From Weissella confusa (GTDB lineage Bacteria > Bacillota > Bacilli > Lactobacillales > Lactobacillaceae), in contig NZ_PVSN01000069.1 of assembly GCF_004766315.1 (NCBI RefSeq), forward strand, positions 1 to 52,297: DNA of 52,297 nt, read 5' to 3'. The first letter of the stretch is position 1. Each line of letters opens with the position of its first letter. The position numbers and the translations under genes are program-made. The notes under the pieces are model-generated. The model ran no database searches, was not told where the DNA came from, and worked only from the letters and a program-made list of their open reading frames with translations. Shown in pieces: positions 32,473 to 40,521 of this stretch.

Positions 32473-33330
32473 TTAATTTACCAGTCGAACCATGTACGTT
32501 TCTGGCACAAAACCACGGACAGCATTGTACAAACGCTTTGCTCGTGATGCCTTATCAGTAATTGCAAAGACCGTTGGACCCGTACCAGACATCTGAACCG
32601 CATCCGCCCCAAACTTGCGCATCTTCTCTTTCAGCTTCACAATTTCTGGATACTTTGACGCTGTAACTGGTTCAAGAACATTAAACATCCCCTTGAACGC
32701 AGCATCAAAATCGCCACGCTCAACGGCGTCCATCAACGCTGACATGTCCCCGTGTTCCAAGTTGTCATAATCAATCATCTTCAGAATTTTAGGCGTCGAC
32801 ACACTAATTGCTGGCTTCGACACGACCAACCATAGCGGTGGAAACTTTTGTGAGAGTGGCGCCACGATTTCACCGCGTCCCGTTACCCGTGCTGGTCGTG
32901 AATACACACAGAACGGCACATCAGCATCAATCTTCAACCCAATTTCAGCCAGTTGCGCTTCCGTTAAGGTCATATGCCAGATTTTATTTAAACCGCGCAA
33001 TACAGCCGCCGCGTCTGATGAACCACCGCCAAGTCCAGCTGCCACTGGAATATGCTTGTCGATATGAATTTCCACCCCTTCAGATACACCCGCCCGTTCG
33101 CGCATCAATTCAGCCGCTTGATAGGCTAAATTTTTTTCATTCAATGGCAACAAGCCACTTGTCGATTCAACGATAATCTCTTGATGATCTGTCGTTGTTC
33201 GAATTGTGACTGTGTCAGCCAAATCAATCGCAACCATCAACATGTCCCATTCTTGTTCGCCATCAGCATGCGTAAATGGGGTATCAAGACTAATATTAAG
33301 CTTCGCATATGCGCGTTCTAAAATTTCCAT
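32473..33330 (-). CDS. ispE: 4-diphosphocytidyl-2-C-methyl-D-erythritol kinase
   Basis: This 285-residue GHMP kinase begins MEILERAYAKLNISLDT and has the GHMP ATP loop VAAGLGGGSSDAAAVLRGLN at about 93-112. Full length and the C-terminal MSGTGPTVFAI match IspE, which phosphorylates CDP-methylerythritol in the MEP pathway. Many lactic acid bacteria use mevalonate for isoprenoids yet keep a lone ispE, so the actual substrate is open. ATG 33330 is preferred over an upstream ATG because the protein then starts as in relatives and AAAGG lies at usable distance only from it. Confidence 0.85.
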   Translation of the reverse strand: MEILERAYAKLNISLDTPFTHADGEQEWDMLMVAIDLADTVTIRTTTDHQEIIVESTSGLLPLNEKNLAYQAAELMRERAGVSEGVEIHIDKHIPVAAGLGGGSSDAAAVLRGLNKIWHMTLTEAQLAEIGLKIDADVPFCVYSRPARVTGRGEIVAPLSQKFPPLWLVVSKPAISVSTPKILKMIDYDNLEHGDMSALMDAVERGDFDAAFKGMFNVLEPVTASKYPEIVKLKEKMRKFGADAVQMSGTGPTVFAITDKASRAKRLYNAVRGFVPETYMVRLVN

Positions 33331-33473
33331 GTTAACGGTCATCCTTTCGCAGAGTTTCTTTCATTATAGCAATTTGCAACCGTTTACGAAACAATCGACC
33401 TTGCTTGAAAAAAGCCCCATTTATCGGACATCTCCTGTATACTTAAAGAACTATACAATGAAAGGTTGCTCAT

Positions 33474-33869
33474 ATGCGCTATCTCTACATTTTGCTCGGG
33501 TTGATCACGTTCGGTATTGGAACCGTAACGATTTGGGTGCCCGGCATTCCAACGACGCCCTTTTACTTGCTAACTGCATTTTTCTGGGGTCGTTCCTCAG
33601 AGCGACTTCACGCCTGGTTAACCCAAAATAAACACTATCAAAAATATGTGCATGAAGGCATCTACCACCGTGGTTTGGCCCAACGTGCGCGCATTGTCAT
33701 CTATCTCGTAACCGCAGCTATGATGAGTATCCCGTTCTTTACTTCTGGCAAGACATGGCTCCAATTCACGTTAATTGGTGCATCGCTTAGCCAAATTATC
33801 TCAATGGAAGGCTTCTACCGTGGCTGGTGGATGAACAACTGGTTCCTACCAGACGATGATGCTGAATAA
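33474..33869 (+). CDS. DUF454 (YbaN-like) membrane protein
   Basis: This 131-residue protein starts MRYLYILLGLITFGIGTVTIWVPGIPTTPFYLLTAFFWGRSSERLHAWL, the recognisable DUF454/YbaN pattern: a first helix, the conserved VPGIPTTPF turn, then a short second helix and FWGRSSERLHAWL. Two further hydrophobic segments follow. AAAGG precedes ATG 33474. Function is unknown for this family; it is an inner-membrane protein. It is convergent with the small gene at 33913, with a terminator between. Confidence 0.87.
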   Translation: MRYLYILLGLITFGIGTVTIWVPGIPTTPFYLLTAFFWGRSSERLHAWLTQNKHYQKYVHEGIYHRGLAQRARIVIYLVTAAMMSIPFFTSGKTWLQFTLIGASLSQIISMEGFYRGWWMNNWFLPDDDAE

Positions 33870-33871
33870 TT

Positions 33872-33911
33872 AAAAATCTCGACCGCACAAACATGCAGTC
33901 GAGATTTTTTT
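33872..33911. terminator. Bidirectional terminator DUF454 gene / MoxR-VWA operon
   Basis: Stem AAAAATCTCGAC/GTCGAGATTTTT with inner GCA/TGC pairs, flanked by A and T runs. It ends both the DUF454 gene and the four-gene minus-strand operon. Confidence 0.85.
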
Positions 33912-33912
33912 G

Positions 33913-34218
33913 TTACATATCAAAGCGACCCTTAAGTGACGCAATCACATCCGGCGTCAATCGAACGCTATTCGCTTGAATGAATTGTTGCACATCAGCC
34001 AACGTCTCAAACTTTTGCTTAACTGGTTGTACCAAGTTCGCTTGCAACAACGCCTCAGCAAATTGGACGTCTGCCATATTAATCGTTGTCATCCCCCAGG
34101 GTTGTGACAACAACAACTCTTCCCAAGTCCCCTTAATAAGGGCCTCGGCACGCTCATAACGACGATCCTTATTAATAAATGATCGCAAATCAATTGGGTT
34201 CAAATCATTCTCTGCCAT
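33913..34218 (-). CDS. Small sister protein B of MoxR-VWA operon, unknown family
   Basis: This 101-residue soluble protein is the last gene of the operon. It shares a pattern with the protein encoded at 34205-34495: YERAEALI/YERAVALL, a tryptophan, S-P, TTI, D-x-QFA-x-AL, A-x-LV, then QFI..N and a C-terminal L-D helix. They are therefore diverged tandem duplicates. The start overlaps the end of the previous gene by 14 bases, which indicates translational coupling. No known domain is recognised. The second of two adjacent ATGs (34218) has the better spaced GAGGAG. Confidence 0.75.
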   Translation of the reverse strand: MAENDLNPIDLRSFINKDRRYERAEALIKGTWEELLLSQPWGMTTINMADVQFAEALLQANLVQPVKQKFETLADVQQFIQANSVRLTPDVIASLKGRFDM

Positions 34219-34495
34219 CATGCCACTCCTCTAACCAACTGGCGGCATCATCGCCTAACCATTGTTGGTTTGTTTCAATAAATTGTTCAAAGTCATCTGC
34301 GACATCAGCTTGTTCAACTAAGTCCGCTTCGTATAGTGCAATCGCAAATTGCGCATCGGTTGCTGCAATCGTCGTCGGTGAAATCGGATGACTCACCACA
34401 AAGCGATTCCACTCATTCCACAACAAAGCAACTGCGCGTTCGTATTTTGGTGCCCGCAAAATCACGGCACGTAACATCAATGGATCAAGCGCCAT
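34205..34495 (-). CDS. Small sister protein A of MoxR-VWA operon, unknown family
   Basis: This 96-residue acidic soluble protein starts MALDPLMLRAVILRAPKYERA. ATG 34495 overlaps the stop codon of the VWA gene by one base (TAATG) and is preceded by GGGAGG, so the longer open frame is not used. It is homologous to the following small protein (YERA..L, TTI..D.QFA.AL..A.LV). It has no signal peptide and no membrane helix. The coupling to the ATPase and VWA genes suggests a partner or substrate of that complex; function is unknown. Confidence 0.75.
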   Translation of the reverse strand: MALDPLMLRAVILRAPKYERAVALLWNEWNRFVVSHPISPTTIAATDAQFAIALYEADLVEQADVADDFEQFIETNQQWLGDDAASWLEEWHDGRE

Positions 34496-35691
34496 TAATT
34501 GTCCTCCCATTTTGTTAATGTCACAACTTGGCCAACCGGTTGCGCAACTGAAAGTGTCGCGTCGGTTGGCAACACCCACACTAATCGACGATAACGATTA
34601 GCTGGCAATTCTTGTTCACCGTCACCATCGGTAAAGATAACCACGACGGTACTCTGCGGTTGGTATCGCTCTGACTGCAACGATTCAAAAATCGTTGTAA
34701 AGCGCGTGCCACCACCAGCGCGACGGCGACCATCCGCAATCCAATTCTTATCAATTGCATGTACTTCCGTGTCGAAGGCAAAGAAATCAACTGCCGCTGC
34801 AAGTTGTTTTTGCATCTGGGCTACTTCAGCCATAAAACGACTCGCCGTATCATCTGAAATGGACGCTGAATTATCGATAAAGACCGCAATCTTGGTCTGT
34901 GTCGCGTCCGCTTGCCCCGGCAATTCCATGCGATATGGTTGGCAACGATTGAAACGGGCACGACTATCTTGCTTGCCTGCTGGCACGTTGCTCATCGCCT
35001 TACGCAACAAGCATCGCCAGTTACGTCGTGGCGCCAATAGTTGTTCAATCTGGCGTTCAACTTCGCCCGCCATATTACCGCGACCTGCAACTAGCGCATC
35101 GTGGTTCGCATCGGCAACCACATTTTGCAAAGCAGCTTCTGCTTCTTCGCCAGCCTCAGCACCTGTCGACCAACCTTTGTGATCGTCACCAGGCAACTGT
35201 GAACTTGCCCCTTCGTTATCAATCGTATCCATCAATGGATGCAATAAATTGTAATAGGTACTTGAATCGGCATACGTTGGCAAATCCAATTCAATCATTT
35301 CTTCTACTTCAGCCAATGTGTGGGCACCCGGAAAGCCACCACGAATATATTGATTAACCGATAAGTCAGTTGCCAAACCAACCATCTTGGCCTCAGCTGC
35401 ATCCTCAGTAATTTTATCTGCATAACGAATTGGGTGTTCCCACACCATGTGTAGCACTTGGTGGGTCAGCGCACCTTTAACATCCGCAACCGAGTGATAA
35501 ACTTCTTCGAATAAAATCGGATTAATCCGCAACTCCCAAAATGGCGCTTGCCAAGAAAGTCCCATCGTACCGCCAACCGTGTCATCATACACACGATTTA
35601 ATCGTAAGACGACTTCACCATAAAACTGGCTTTCGTCCAACAATTTCATCGTGGCTTTTTGAACGAGTTCATCAATCTTCTGATAGGTCAT
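34495..35691 (-). CDS. VWA/DUF2201-like protein with degenerate metallopeptidase motif
   Basis: This 398-residue protein has an N-terminal DUF2201-type metallopeptidase-like domain (about 1-160) and a C-terminal von Willebrand A-like domain (about 265-398). The MIDAS residues are visible: DNSAS (273-277), a threonine in GGGTRF (about 327-331) and TDGDG (354-358). The zinc motif expected as HExxH reads H77-Q-V-L-H81, so the catalytic glutamate is replaced by glutamine. The start at 35691 overlaps the end of the MoxR-type gene by 20 bases and has AAGGTGG upstream. MoxR ATPases and VWA proteins work in pairs in assembly or activation of other proteins, so these two likely form one complex. Confidence 0.85.
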   Translation of the reverse strand: MTYQKIDELVQKATMKLLDESQFYGEVVLRLNRVYDDTVGGTMGLSWQAPFWELRINPILFEEVYHSVADVKGALTHQVLHMVWEHPIRYADKITEDAAEAKMVGLATDLSVNQYIRGGFPGAHTLAEVEEMIELDLPTYADSSTYYNLLHPLMDTIDNEGASSQLPGDDHKGWSTGAEAGEEAEAALQNVVADANHDALVAGRGNMAGEVERQIEQLLAPRRNWRCLLRKAMSNVPAGKQDSRARFNRCQPYRMELPGQADATQTKIAVFIDNSASISDDTASRFMAEVAQMQKQLAAAVDFFAFDTEVHAIDKNWIADGRRRAGGGTRFTTIFESLQSERYQPQSTVVVIFTDGDGEQELPANRYRRLVWVLPTDATLSVAQPVGQVVTLTKWEDN

Positions 35692-36847
35692 AGGCGGCCA
35701 CCTTCGTGATGACATCGTAAAGTTGCTTTGCGTGCTCACCAGTTGAGCTGTAAAGTTGCTCCAACAAGTTACCCGCTGCCAATTGCTTAACGACTGCGTA
35801 TTGGCCGTCCTTGGCCGTTGCTGTCAAAATTTGCGTAAAGCGACCGGCGTTATCATCTTGGGCAATATCAACTGCGGCTAACGTTGACTTCAACAAGGCC
35901 AACTTTTGCACTTCAGGCAAGCCAACGAACTTCGTCATCACTTGTTCTGGCACTTCTGGTCCCCATGGTTGGCTTACAAAGATATCCATTGGCGTCAACG
36001 TCTCTTGATTCGTTTGCATAAATTGCACGAAACGTTGCGCAGCAGCTTCACCCAGGTCGCCAGCCACAATGTCAAAAATCAACGCTTGCTGAGTCGCTTC
36101 TGGCAAGGTCAATAATTCATATAAATTATCTGACACACGTTGCCAAGCACGTGGCGTAGGATTCAAATCATCCCCACGTTCAGCTGGGTAAAGTTGTGTC
36201 GCATCCTCTTGTAGATAACGTTGAATCATCTCATGGATGTTTGGGCGTTGCTTCGTCTTATCTTCAGTCGCTGCCCAGGCCAGCCAGTCGGCAACATCAA
36301 CCTTCATCACTAAGCGAACCGTACGATCCTTAATGGCCGCATCTCCAGCCACAACCCCGTAATCAGCATTTTCAAATCCAGCCATCGTTTCATCAGGATT
36401 TTCAGCAATCACCAGTTTCACTTCGGCCGGCAAAATCAATGAATTAATTTGGCGTTGCAAGACCAAATTCATCAACTCACTTTGGACCGCTTGTGAGCCA
36501 CGATTAAACTCGTCCAAGAACCAAATGATTGGCTTGCCTGGATGTGCTTGCGCAGTTTCGATAATCTCAATCAACGTGTGCGTGTAACCGTACTTCACAT
36601 CAGCCAATGAACCATACTGCTCGGTTTCAACATAAGCATCGCTGGTCAAAGGTGGCACCGGAATCGCCAAGTCACCCTTTTCTGACAAAGAAACAACCGT
36701 CGTAAAGAGTGTTGCGCCCATTTGGCGGGCAATTTCAGCGACCAATGCTGACTTACCAATACCAGCTTCACCGACAATATTAGGCACATTACCACCTTGC
36801 AACACGAGTGGAACTGCCGTTACTAATTCCTGAAATGAAAGCGCCAT
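35672..36847 (-). CDS. MoxR-type AAA+ ATPase
   Basis: This 391-residue cytosolic ATPase has Walker A GEAGIGKS (26-33), Walker B IIWFLDEFNRG (DE at 112-113) and the sensor region with ENPDETM of MoxR-type AAA+ proteins. MoxR ATPases act with VWA-domain proteins as chaperones that insert cofactors, remodel or activate partner complexes. TGAGGAG precedes ATG 36847. It is the first gene of the overlapping operon MoxR - VWA/DUF2201 - small A - small B. The client cannot be deduced from the neighbours. Confidence 0.9.
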   Translation of the reverse strand: MALSFQELVTAVPLVLQGGNVPNIVGEAGIGKSALVAEIARQMGATLFTTVVSLSEKGDLAIPVPPLTSDAYVETEQYGSLADVKYGYTHTLIEIIETAQAHPGKPIIWFLDEFNRGSQAVQSELMNLVLQRQINSLILPAEVKLVIAENPDETMAGFENADYGVVAGDAAIKDRTVRLVMKVDVADWLAWAATEDKTKQRPNIHEMIQRYLQEDATQLYPAERGDDLNPTPRAWQRVSDNLYELLTLPEATQQALIFDIVAGDLGEAAAQRFVQFMQTNQETLTPMDIFVSQPWGPEVPEQVMTKFVGLPEVQKLALLKSTLAAVDIAQDDNAGRFTQILTATAKDGQYAVVKQLAAGNLLEQLYSSTGEHAKQLYDVITKVAAYDLSED

Positions 36848-36943
36848 GTCGTTCTCCTCAATCTACTGTTAATTACTTATAGTTTACGCTGTTTCAAACC
36901 CTTTTTGGCTTTAAAAGTTAGTTGGTTGTCTGTGTCCGCCACC

Positions 36944-36985
36944 AAAAAAGAAAAGCCACCAGATGCTTTAAGTTCATCCGGTGGC
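36944..36985 (-). terminator. Terminator of the intergenic transcript
   Basis: Stem GCCACC.GATG/CATC.GGTGGC with one mismatch, followed by TTTTCTTTTTT on the minus strand. It could end the candidate small RNA or the M20 peptidase mRNA. Confidence 0.8.
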
Positions 36986-37193
36986 TACCATGGTGTTTCA
37001 GTTGTCTTTCTGTACGCGACAATCGCTTGGTAAAGTATCATGATATGAGTTAACAGGTTCGTCCATCTGTACACTTCGTTTTCCAAGGGAAGGTCTCATG
37101 TCGTTGATTCAATACCAGGTTAAGACTAGCTCATTGGTTGCGCGTTTGATATGAGCGTCATCGTGACGATTGGCAATCGAAGCATCAATTCAT
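36944..37193 (-). ncRNA. Candidate structured small RNA, about 250 nt, class unknown
   Basis: This is the main content of the 395-base gap between the MoxR gene and the M20 peptidase gene. On the minus strand a -10 TATAAT (37200-37205) stands over a 7-bp inverted repeat AATTCAT/ATGAATT (37187-37202) near the expected start. About 250 bases later a strong terminator follows. Local hairpins are visible (CGATT/AATCG, CGTCA/TGACG, GCTCAT/ATGAGC, TTGTC/GACAA). Short reading frames exist on both strands but none has a convincing start and length. I could not match it to 6S, tmRNA, RNase P or SRP RNA. Confidence 0.4.
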
Positions 37194-37199
37194 TTATGA

Positions 37200-37228
37200 A
37201 TTATACGGAACACTTTGATATTCGCCTA
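37200..37228 (-). promoter_or_regulatory. Promoter of candidate small RNA
   Basis: On the minus strand a consensus -10 TATAAT (37200-37205) lies 17 bp from a poor -35 TAGGCG (37223-37228). It is placed just behind the stop codon of the M20 gene. Confidence 0.4.
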
Positions 37229-37242
37229 ATAAAAAGGGAACT

Positions 37243-38502
37243 TTAATTTAAATAGTCCGTCGCAACGTCTTTGAACAACTCAATCATCTTGAAGTAAGCC
37301 GCTTCTTCAACGTACTCATCCGCCTTGTGGGCCGTTGCGTTACCTGGTCCGATGACTGCCAATTGCATGTTTGGGTTGGCCTTGATAAATTGTGAGGCAT
37401 CCGTTCCCAATGATACTACAATCGCAGGTGCAGCCATTGGTTCATCCAAATACTTTGGAATTGTTTGCTGAATAAGCTGAATCAATTCACTGTCCTTTGG
37501 CGCAACAACCGCACCATCGTACGCCTTCACGTTCAAACGTAAATCCATTTGTGGATCCGTTGCCATCACATCCGCCATCAACTTTTTCAAACGGCCAATC
37601 AACTCCTCCGGTGGCAACTCCGGAATGATACGCGTTAGCACTGTCAATGTTGCTGAGTCAGGAACTGAGTTTTGTTGCTGGCCACCCTGAATCACGTCAG
37701 GGCCATATAGCGTACGGTCCAATACTGGACTAACTTCTGGCAGTTCCTCATAGAATTGCTTCTCAGCTAGATAGTAGGTAATCAAATGGTCAATCGCGTT
37801 GATGCCCAACTTTGGCATTGAGCTGTGCGCCGCCTTCCCCTTTGCCGTCACTTCATAAGCCAAAAAGCCCTTGTGCGCGTGGAAGATAAAGTGTTGTTCA
37901 GGCGCCTTGCTACCACGCTTCTTTTCATTCAACTCAGCCAAAGCTTCCGGATCGATGGCGGTCCCACCGCTGTGGAAATAATCATCAATGTCGTCCAACG
38001 CCACGCCAGTTGGTTCGGCAATTACCATTGCTTCAACATCATCCAAGTAACCTCGCTCAGTTAGTAGTTTTGCCCCAGCTTCCGTCTTTTCTTCATCAAC
38101 CGTGGCGATAAAGCGCACCGTTCCATGCAATGGCGCACCAGATTCTTGCAATTCAGTCATTGCAATCAAGAATTCAGCGATACCGCCCTTCATATCCGTC
38201 GTGCCACGGCCATACAAGCGACCGTCCTTTGCAACCACTTCAAACGGATCTGTTGTCCAGGTATCTAAATCACCTTCATGAACCGTATCAATGTGGCCAG
38301 CAAACGCTAGCACTGGTCCTTCACCATCCCCAATTTCCGCCACAATATTTGCACGTTGTGAATCATCAGCCACTAACTGACTTTCGATGCCATGGCGCTT
38401 AAAGACGTCCTGCAAATAAACCGCTACTGATGTTTCATTGGCCGCTACCGTGTTAATGGCAACCAAGTCTTTTAGTATTGTTAATTTTTCTTGTTCCCGC
38501 AT
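37243..38502 (-). CDS. M20 family metallopeptidase (ArgE/DapE type)
   Basis: This 419-residue cytosolic zinc hydrolase has the M20 motifs: FAGHIDTVHEGD (first metal ligand His), GRGTTDMKGGIAE (bridging Asp) and ATVDEEKTEAG (catalytic Glu pair), plus an inserted dimerisation domain with FHAHKGFLAYEVTAKGKAAHSSMP. It probably removes acyl or succinyl groups from amino acids or cleaves dipeptides. The choice between ArgE, DapE and other members is not possible from sequence alone. ATG 38502 is preferred over an in-frame GTG four codons upstream because GGTGGGG lies 6 bases before it. Confidence 0.87.
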   Translation of the reverse strand: MREQEKLTILKDLVAINTVAANETSVAVYLQDVFKRHGIESQLVADDSQRANIVAEIGDGEGPVLAFAGHIDTVHEGDLDTWTTDPFEVVAKDGRLYGRGTTDMKGGIAEFLIAMTELQESGAPLHGTVRFIATVDEEKTEAGAKLLTERGYLDDVEAMVIAEPTGVALDDIDDYFHSGGTAIDPEALAELNEKKRGSKAPEQHFIFHAHKGFLAYEVTAKGKAAHSSMPKLGINAIDHLITYYLAEKQFYEELPEVSPVLDRTLYGPDVIQGGQQQNSVPDSATLTVLTRIIPELPPEELIGRLKKLMADVMATDPQMDLRLNVKAYDGAVVAPKDSELIQLIQQTIPKYLDEPMAAPAIVVSLGTDASQFIKANPNMQLAVIGPGNATAHKADEYVEEAAYFKMIELFKDVATDYLN

Positions 38503-38560
38503 AGTTTTCCCCACCTTTAATACTTCTCATGTAATTTTAATCTATGTGGCCCAAATACGC

Positions 38561-38601
38561 AAAACAGCGATTAAGTATCATAAGAGATACTTAATCGCTG
38601 T
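38561..38601 (-). terminator. Terminator of FUSC-type gene
   Basis: A 16-bp stem ACAGCGATTAAGTATC/GATACTTAATCGCTGT with a 6-base loop, followed by TTTGCG on the minus strand. Confidence 0.8.
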
Positions 38602-38609
38602 GAACATTT

Positions 38610-39131
38610 TTAACGTTGTTGTCGTGCCTCAATCTCAGCAACGACTTCTTCTGGCTTCTTTGGATGCACGCCAATATTCATCAAGATGGCGACTACCGTT
38701 CCGATGAACGTATCAAACACACGTTCCACGGCATACATATATGTCGCATCTGCTGGAATCGTCAACGCAATCATCATCAAAGCCGCCGTCGATCCGATAA
38801 TCCCTTTATTGTTACCAATGCCGTCATTGATTGAAATCAACAACATTAAGAAAGTTGGTAACACCAGAATTTGGACCAAACTAGCTTCATTGAAGTATTC
38901 GTAAATCAAAAAGTACGCAATTGCAAAGCCACCACCCAAAGTATTGGCTAACACACGCGACTTACCAAACTCAACCGTCGTCTCAAAATCTTGTCTGAGC
39001 GAAAACACAGCTGAAAGTGCTGCAATCATAGGATTACCACGATCAATGAGGACGAAAATTGCCACAATAATCATGACAGCTAACCCCGTTTTAAACGTGC
39101 GCATCCCCAATCGAAATGATCCTAATTTCAT
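38610..39131 (-). CDS. FUSC/aromatic acid exporter family membrane protein
   Basis: This 173-residue protein has about five hydrophobic helices and the N-terminal pattern of aromatic-acid-exporter (ArAE/FUSC) family members: GMRTFKTGLAVMIIVAIFV, DRGNPMIAALSAVFSLRQDFETTVEFGKSRVLANTLGG. It is a short version that lacks the cytosolic C-terminal domain. It ends with a charged tail. It lies 18 bases downstream of the MFS gene, so the two are likely in one transcript. Confidence 0.8.
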   Translation of the reverse strand: MKLGSFRLGMRTFKTGLAVMIIVAIFVLIDRGNPMIAALSAVFSLRQDFETTVEFGKSRVLANTLGGGFAIAYFLIYEYFNEASLVQILVLPTFLMLLISINDGIGNNKGIIGSTAALMMIALTIPADATYMYAVERVFDTFIGTVVAILMNIGVHPKKPEEVVAEIEARQQR

Positions 39132-39149
39132 ACAGTTGCTTCTCCGTTG

Positions 39150-40340
39150 TTATTCGTATTGTGTTGCATGACGATAACCAATAAAGATCATCGTTGCAAC
39201 GCCGACAAAGGCAATAAAGACCACACCTGCTCCGCCATAGAACAATGAACCATAACCGCTCTGTTCAATCACGGCACCACCTAACAAAGGCCCAATGGCA
39301 CGACCGACAGACGGCGCCGCCGCTGTCAGTCCTTGGTAACGTCCCTTCAACTCCATTGGTGTTAGCTCATTGACCAACGCCGGAATCATTGGGAAGGCCG
39401 TCGCTTCACCAATTGTTGTGACAACCATCGCCAATGCAAACCCGGTAAACGTCTTGGCGAATGGCAAAATCAAGAATGCCAATCCAAACATCAACAAGCC
39501 GGCAAAAATCTGAATAAACATTGATTTGCGATTAGCTGATAAGTTCAAAGCGTTCATGCCAAGTTGAATAACAGCAATCAAAATACCGTTAATCGTCCAT
39601 AACATTGAATACTGCCATAATGGCAACTCCAACACACTCGACATGTAGACCGACAAATTACCAAGCCATTGTGAATATGAAATCCACAAGACCATTAAAC
39701 CAATGACACCGGTATAAACCAAGCGCCAATTCCATTTTGGTAATTTGAAACTCGACTTCGTTGTCTTTTGTTCTGTACGTTCCACTTTAATTTTGAAATG
39801 TGAACGCACAATGAACAAAAGGACAATATACATAATCAAAGCCAGGATAAACAACCACGTAATCCCATACGTATAAATAGGTCCGACGGCAGCCGTTGCA
39901 AACACCATACCAAAGTTTCCCATAAAGTACAGCATGTTAAAGACAAATCGACCGTCGTGGCTACGGACATAGGTACCATATGAATTAATCGCAGCTGTGT
40001 TCCAACCACCGAAGAAACCAACTACGGCCAGAATAACCGCATACGTTGGCCACCCGTGGAAGAGAATGAACAACACCTGCAACACAATCATGGCCACTGT
40101 TCCAAATTGAATCAGCTTATGCGGTGAGAAGCGATCAAATAATTGACCACTGACCAGTGATCCAACTGCCTGACCTACGGCATTGGACATCATGACCCAA
40201 CCAATAATGACTAGCGTTTGATAAAGTTCATCGTGCAAATACACTGACGTCAACGGCCAAATAAAGCCAAAGGCAACACTGTTAATGAAACTAGCCGTCA
40301 ACAACCAGCGAATTGACATGCCTTGTTCGTTTGTTTGCAT
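39150..40340 (-). CDS. MFS transporter, probable efflux permease
   Basis: This 396-residue protein has about twelve hydrophobic helices and MFS signatures such as GQLFDRFSPHKL between helices 2 and 3. The segment FPMIPALVNELTPMELKGRYQGL in the second half fits drug/metabolite exporters of the YttB/MdtG-like group. GGAGGTAAGGG precedes ATG 40340. It is preceded by a 190-base leader with a terminator hairpin immediately before the ribosome binding site, so expression is probably controlled by attenuation. Substrate unknown. Confidence 0.87.
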   Translation of the reverse strand: MQTNEQGMSIRWLLTASFINSVAFGFIWPLTSVYLHDELYQTLVIIGWVMMSNAVGQAVGSLVSGQLFDRFSPHKLIQFGTVAMIVLQVLFILFHGWPTYAVILAVVGFFGGWNTAAINSYGTYVRSHDGRFVFNMLYFMGNFGMVFATAAVGPIYTYGITWLFILALIMYIVLLFIVRSHFKIKVERTEQKTTKSSFKLPKWNWRLVYTGVIGLMVLWISYSQWLGNLSVYMSSVLELPLWQYSMLWTINGILIAVIQLGMNALNLSANRKSMFIQIFAGLLMFGLAFLILPFAKTFTGFALAMVVTTIGEATAFPMIPALVNELTPMELKGRYQGLTAAAPSVGRAIGPLLGGAVIEQSGYGSLFYGGAGVVFIAFVGVATMIFIGYRHATQYE

Positions 40341-40359
40341 CCCTTACCTCCATTATTTG

Positions 40360-40397
40360 AAAAAAGAGAACGAGGCTACCAAATTGGTACCCCCGTT
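40360..40397 (-). terminator. Terminator hairpin directly upstream of MFS gene
   Basis: A 14-bp stem AACGGGGGTACCAA/TTGGTAGCCTCGTT with one mismatch, followed by CTCTTTTTT on the minus strand, 20 bases before the start codon. Placed inside the leader, it would stop readthrough unless an antiterminator forms. Confidence 0.8.
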
Positions 40398-40446
40398 AAT
40401 GACTGTTGTTATTACCACAGCAGCTGTTGGTCTAAAACACCTGACT

Positions 40447-40521
40447 TCAGTCAGGCGTAATACCAAAGACGCACCTGATAAGGGCGACTTGGTCACGTCG
40501 GAGGTCAAAAACCTCCGACAT
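40447..40521 (-). CDS. Possible 24-residue leader peptide of MFS gene
   Basis: An ATG at 40521, inside the first hairpin of the MFS leader, opens a frame of 24 codons that begins MSEVFDLRRDQVALIR and ends with TGA in the loop of the second hairpin. Its position is what a ribosome-sensing attenuator would need, but the ribosome binding site is poor (GAG close to the ATG). Kept as low-confidence. Confidence 0.25.
   Translation of the reverse strand: MSEVFDLRRDQVALIRCVFGITPD

Noticed and set aside
32473-33330. Evidence of a complete MEP isoprenoid pathway
   Set aside because: Only ispE is present; lactic acid bacteria often keep it while using the mevalonate route, so no pathway claim is made.
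36986-37190. Short reading frames in the 37-kb gap (for example a 33-codon frame on the minus strand and an 18-codon frame on the plus strand)
   Set aside because: They have poor starts or very short length and no recognisable protein features; the promoter-hairpin-terminator layout fits an RNA better.
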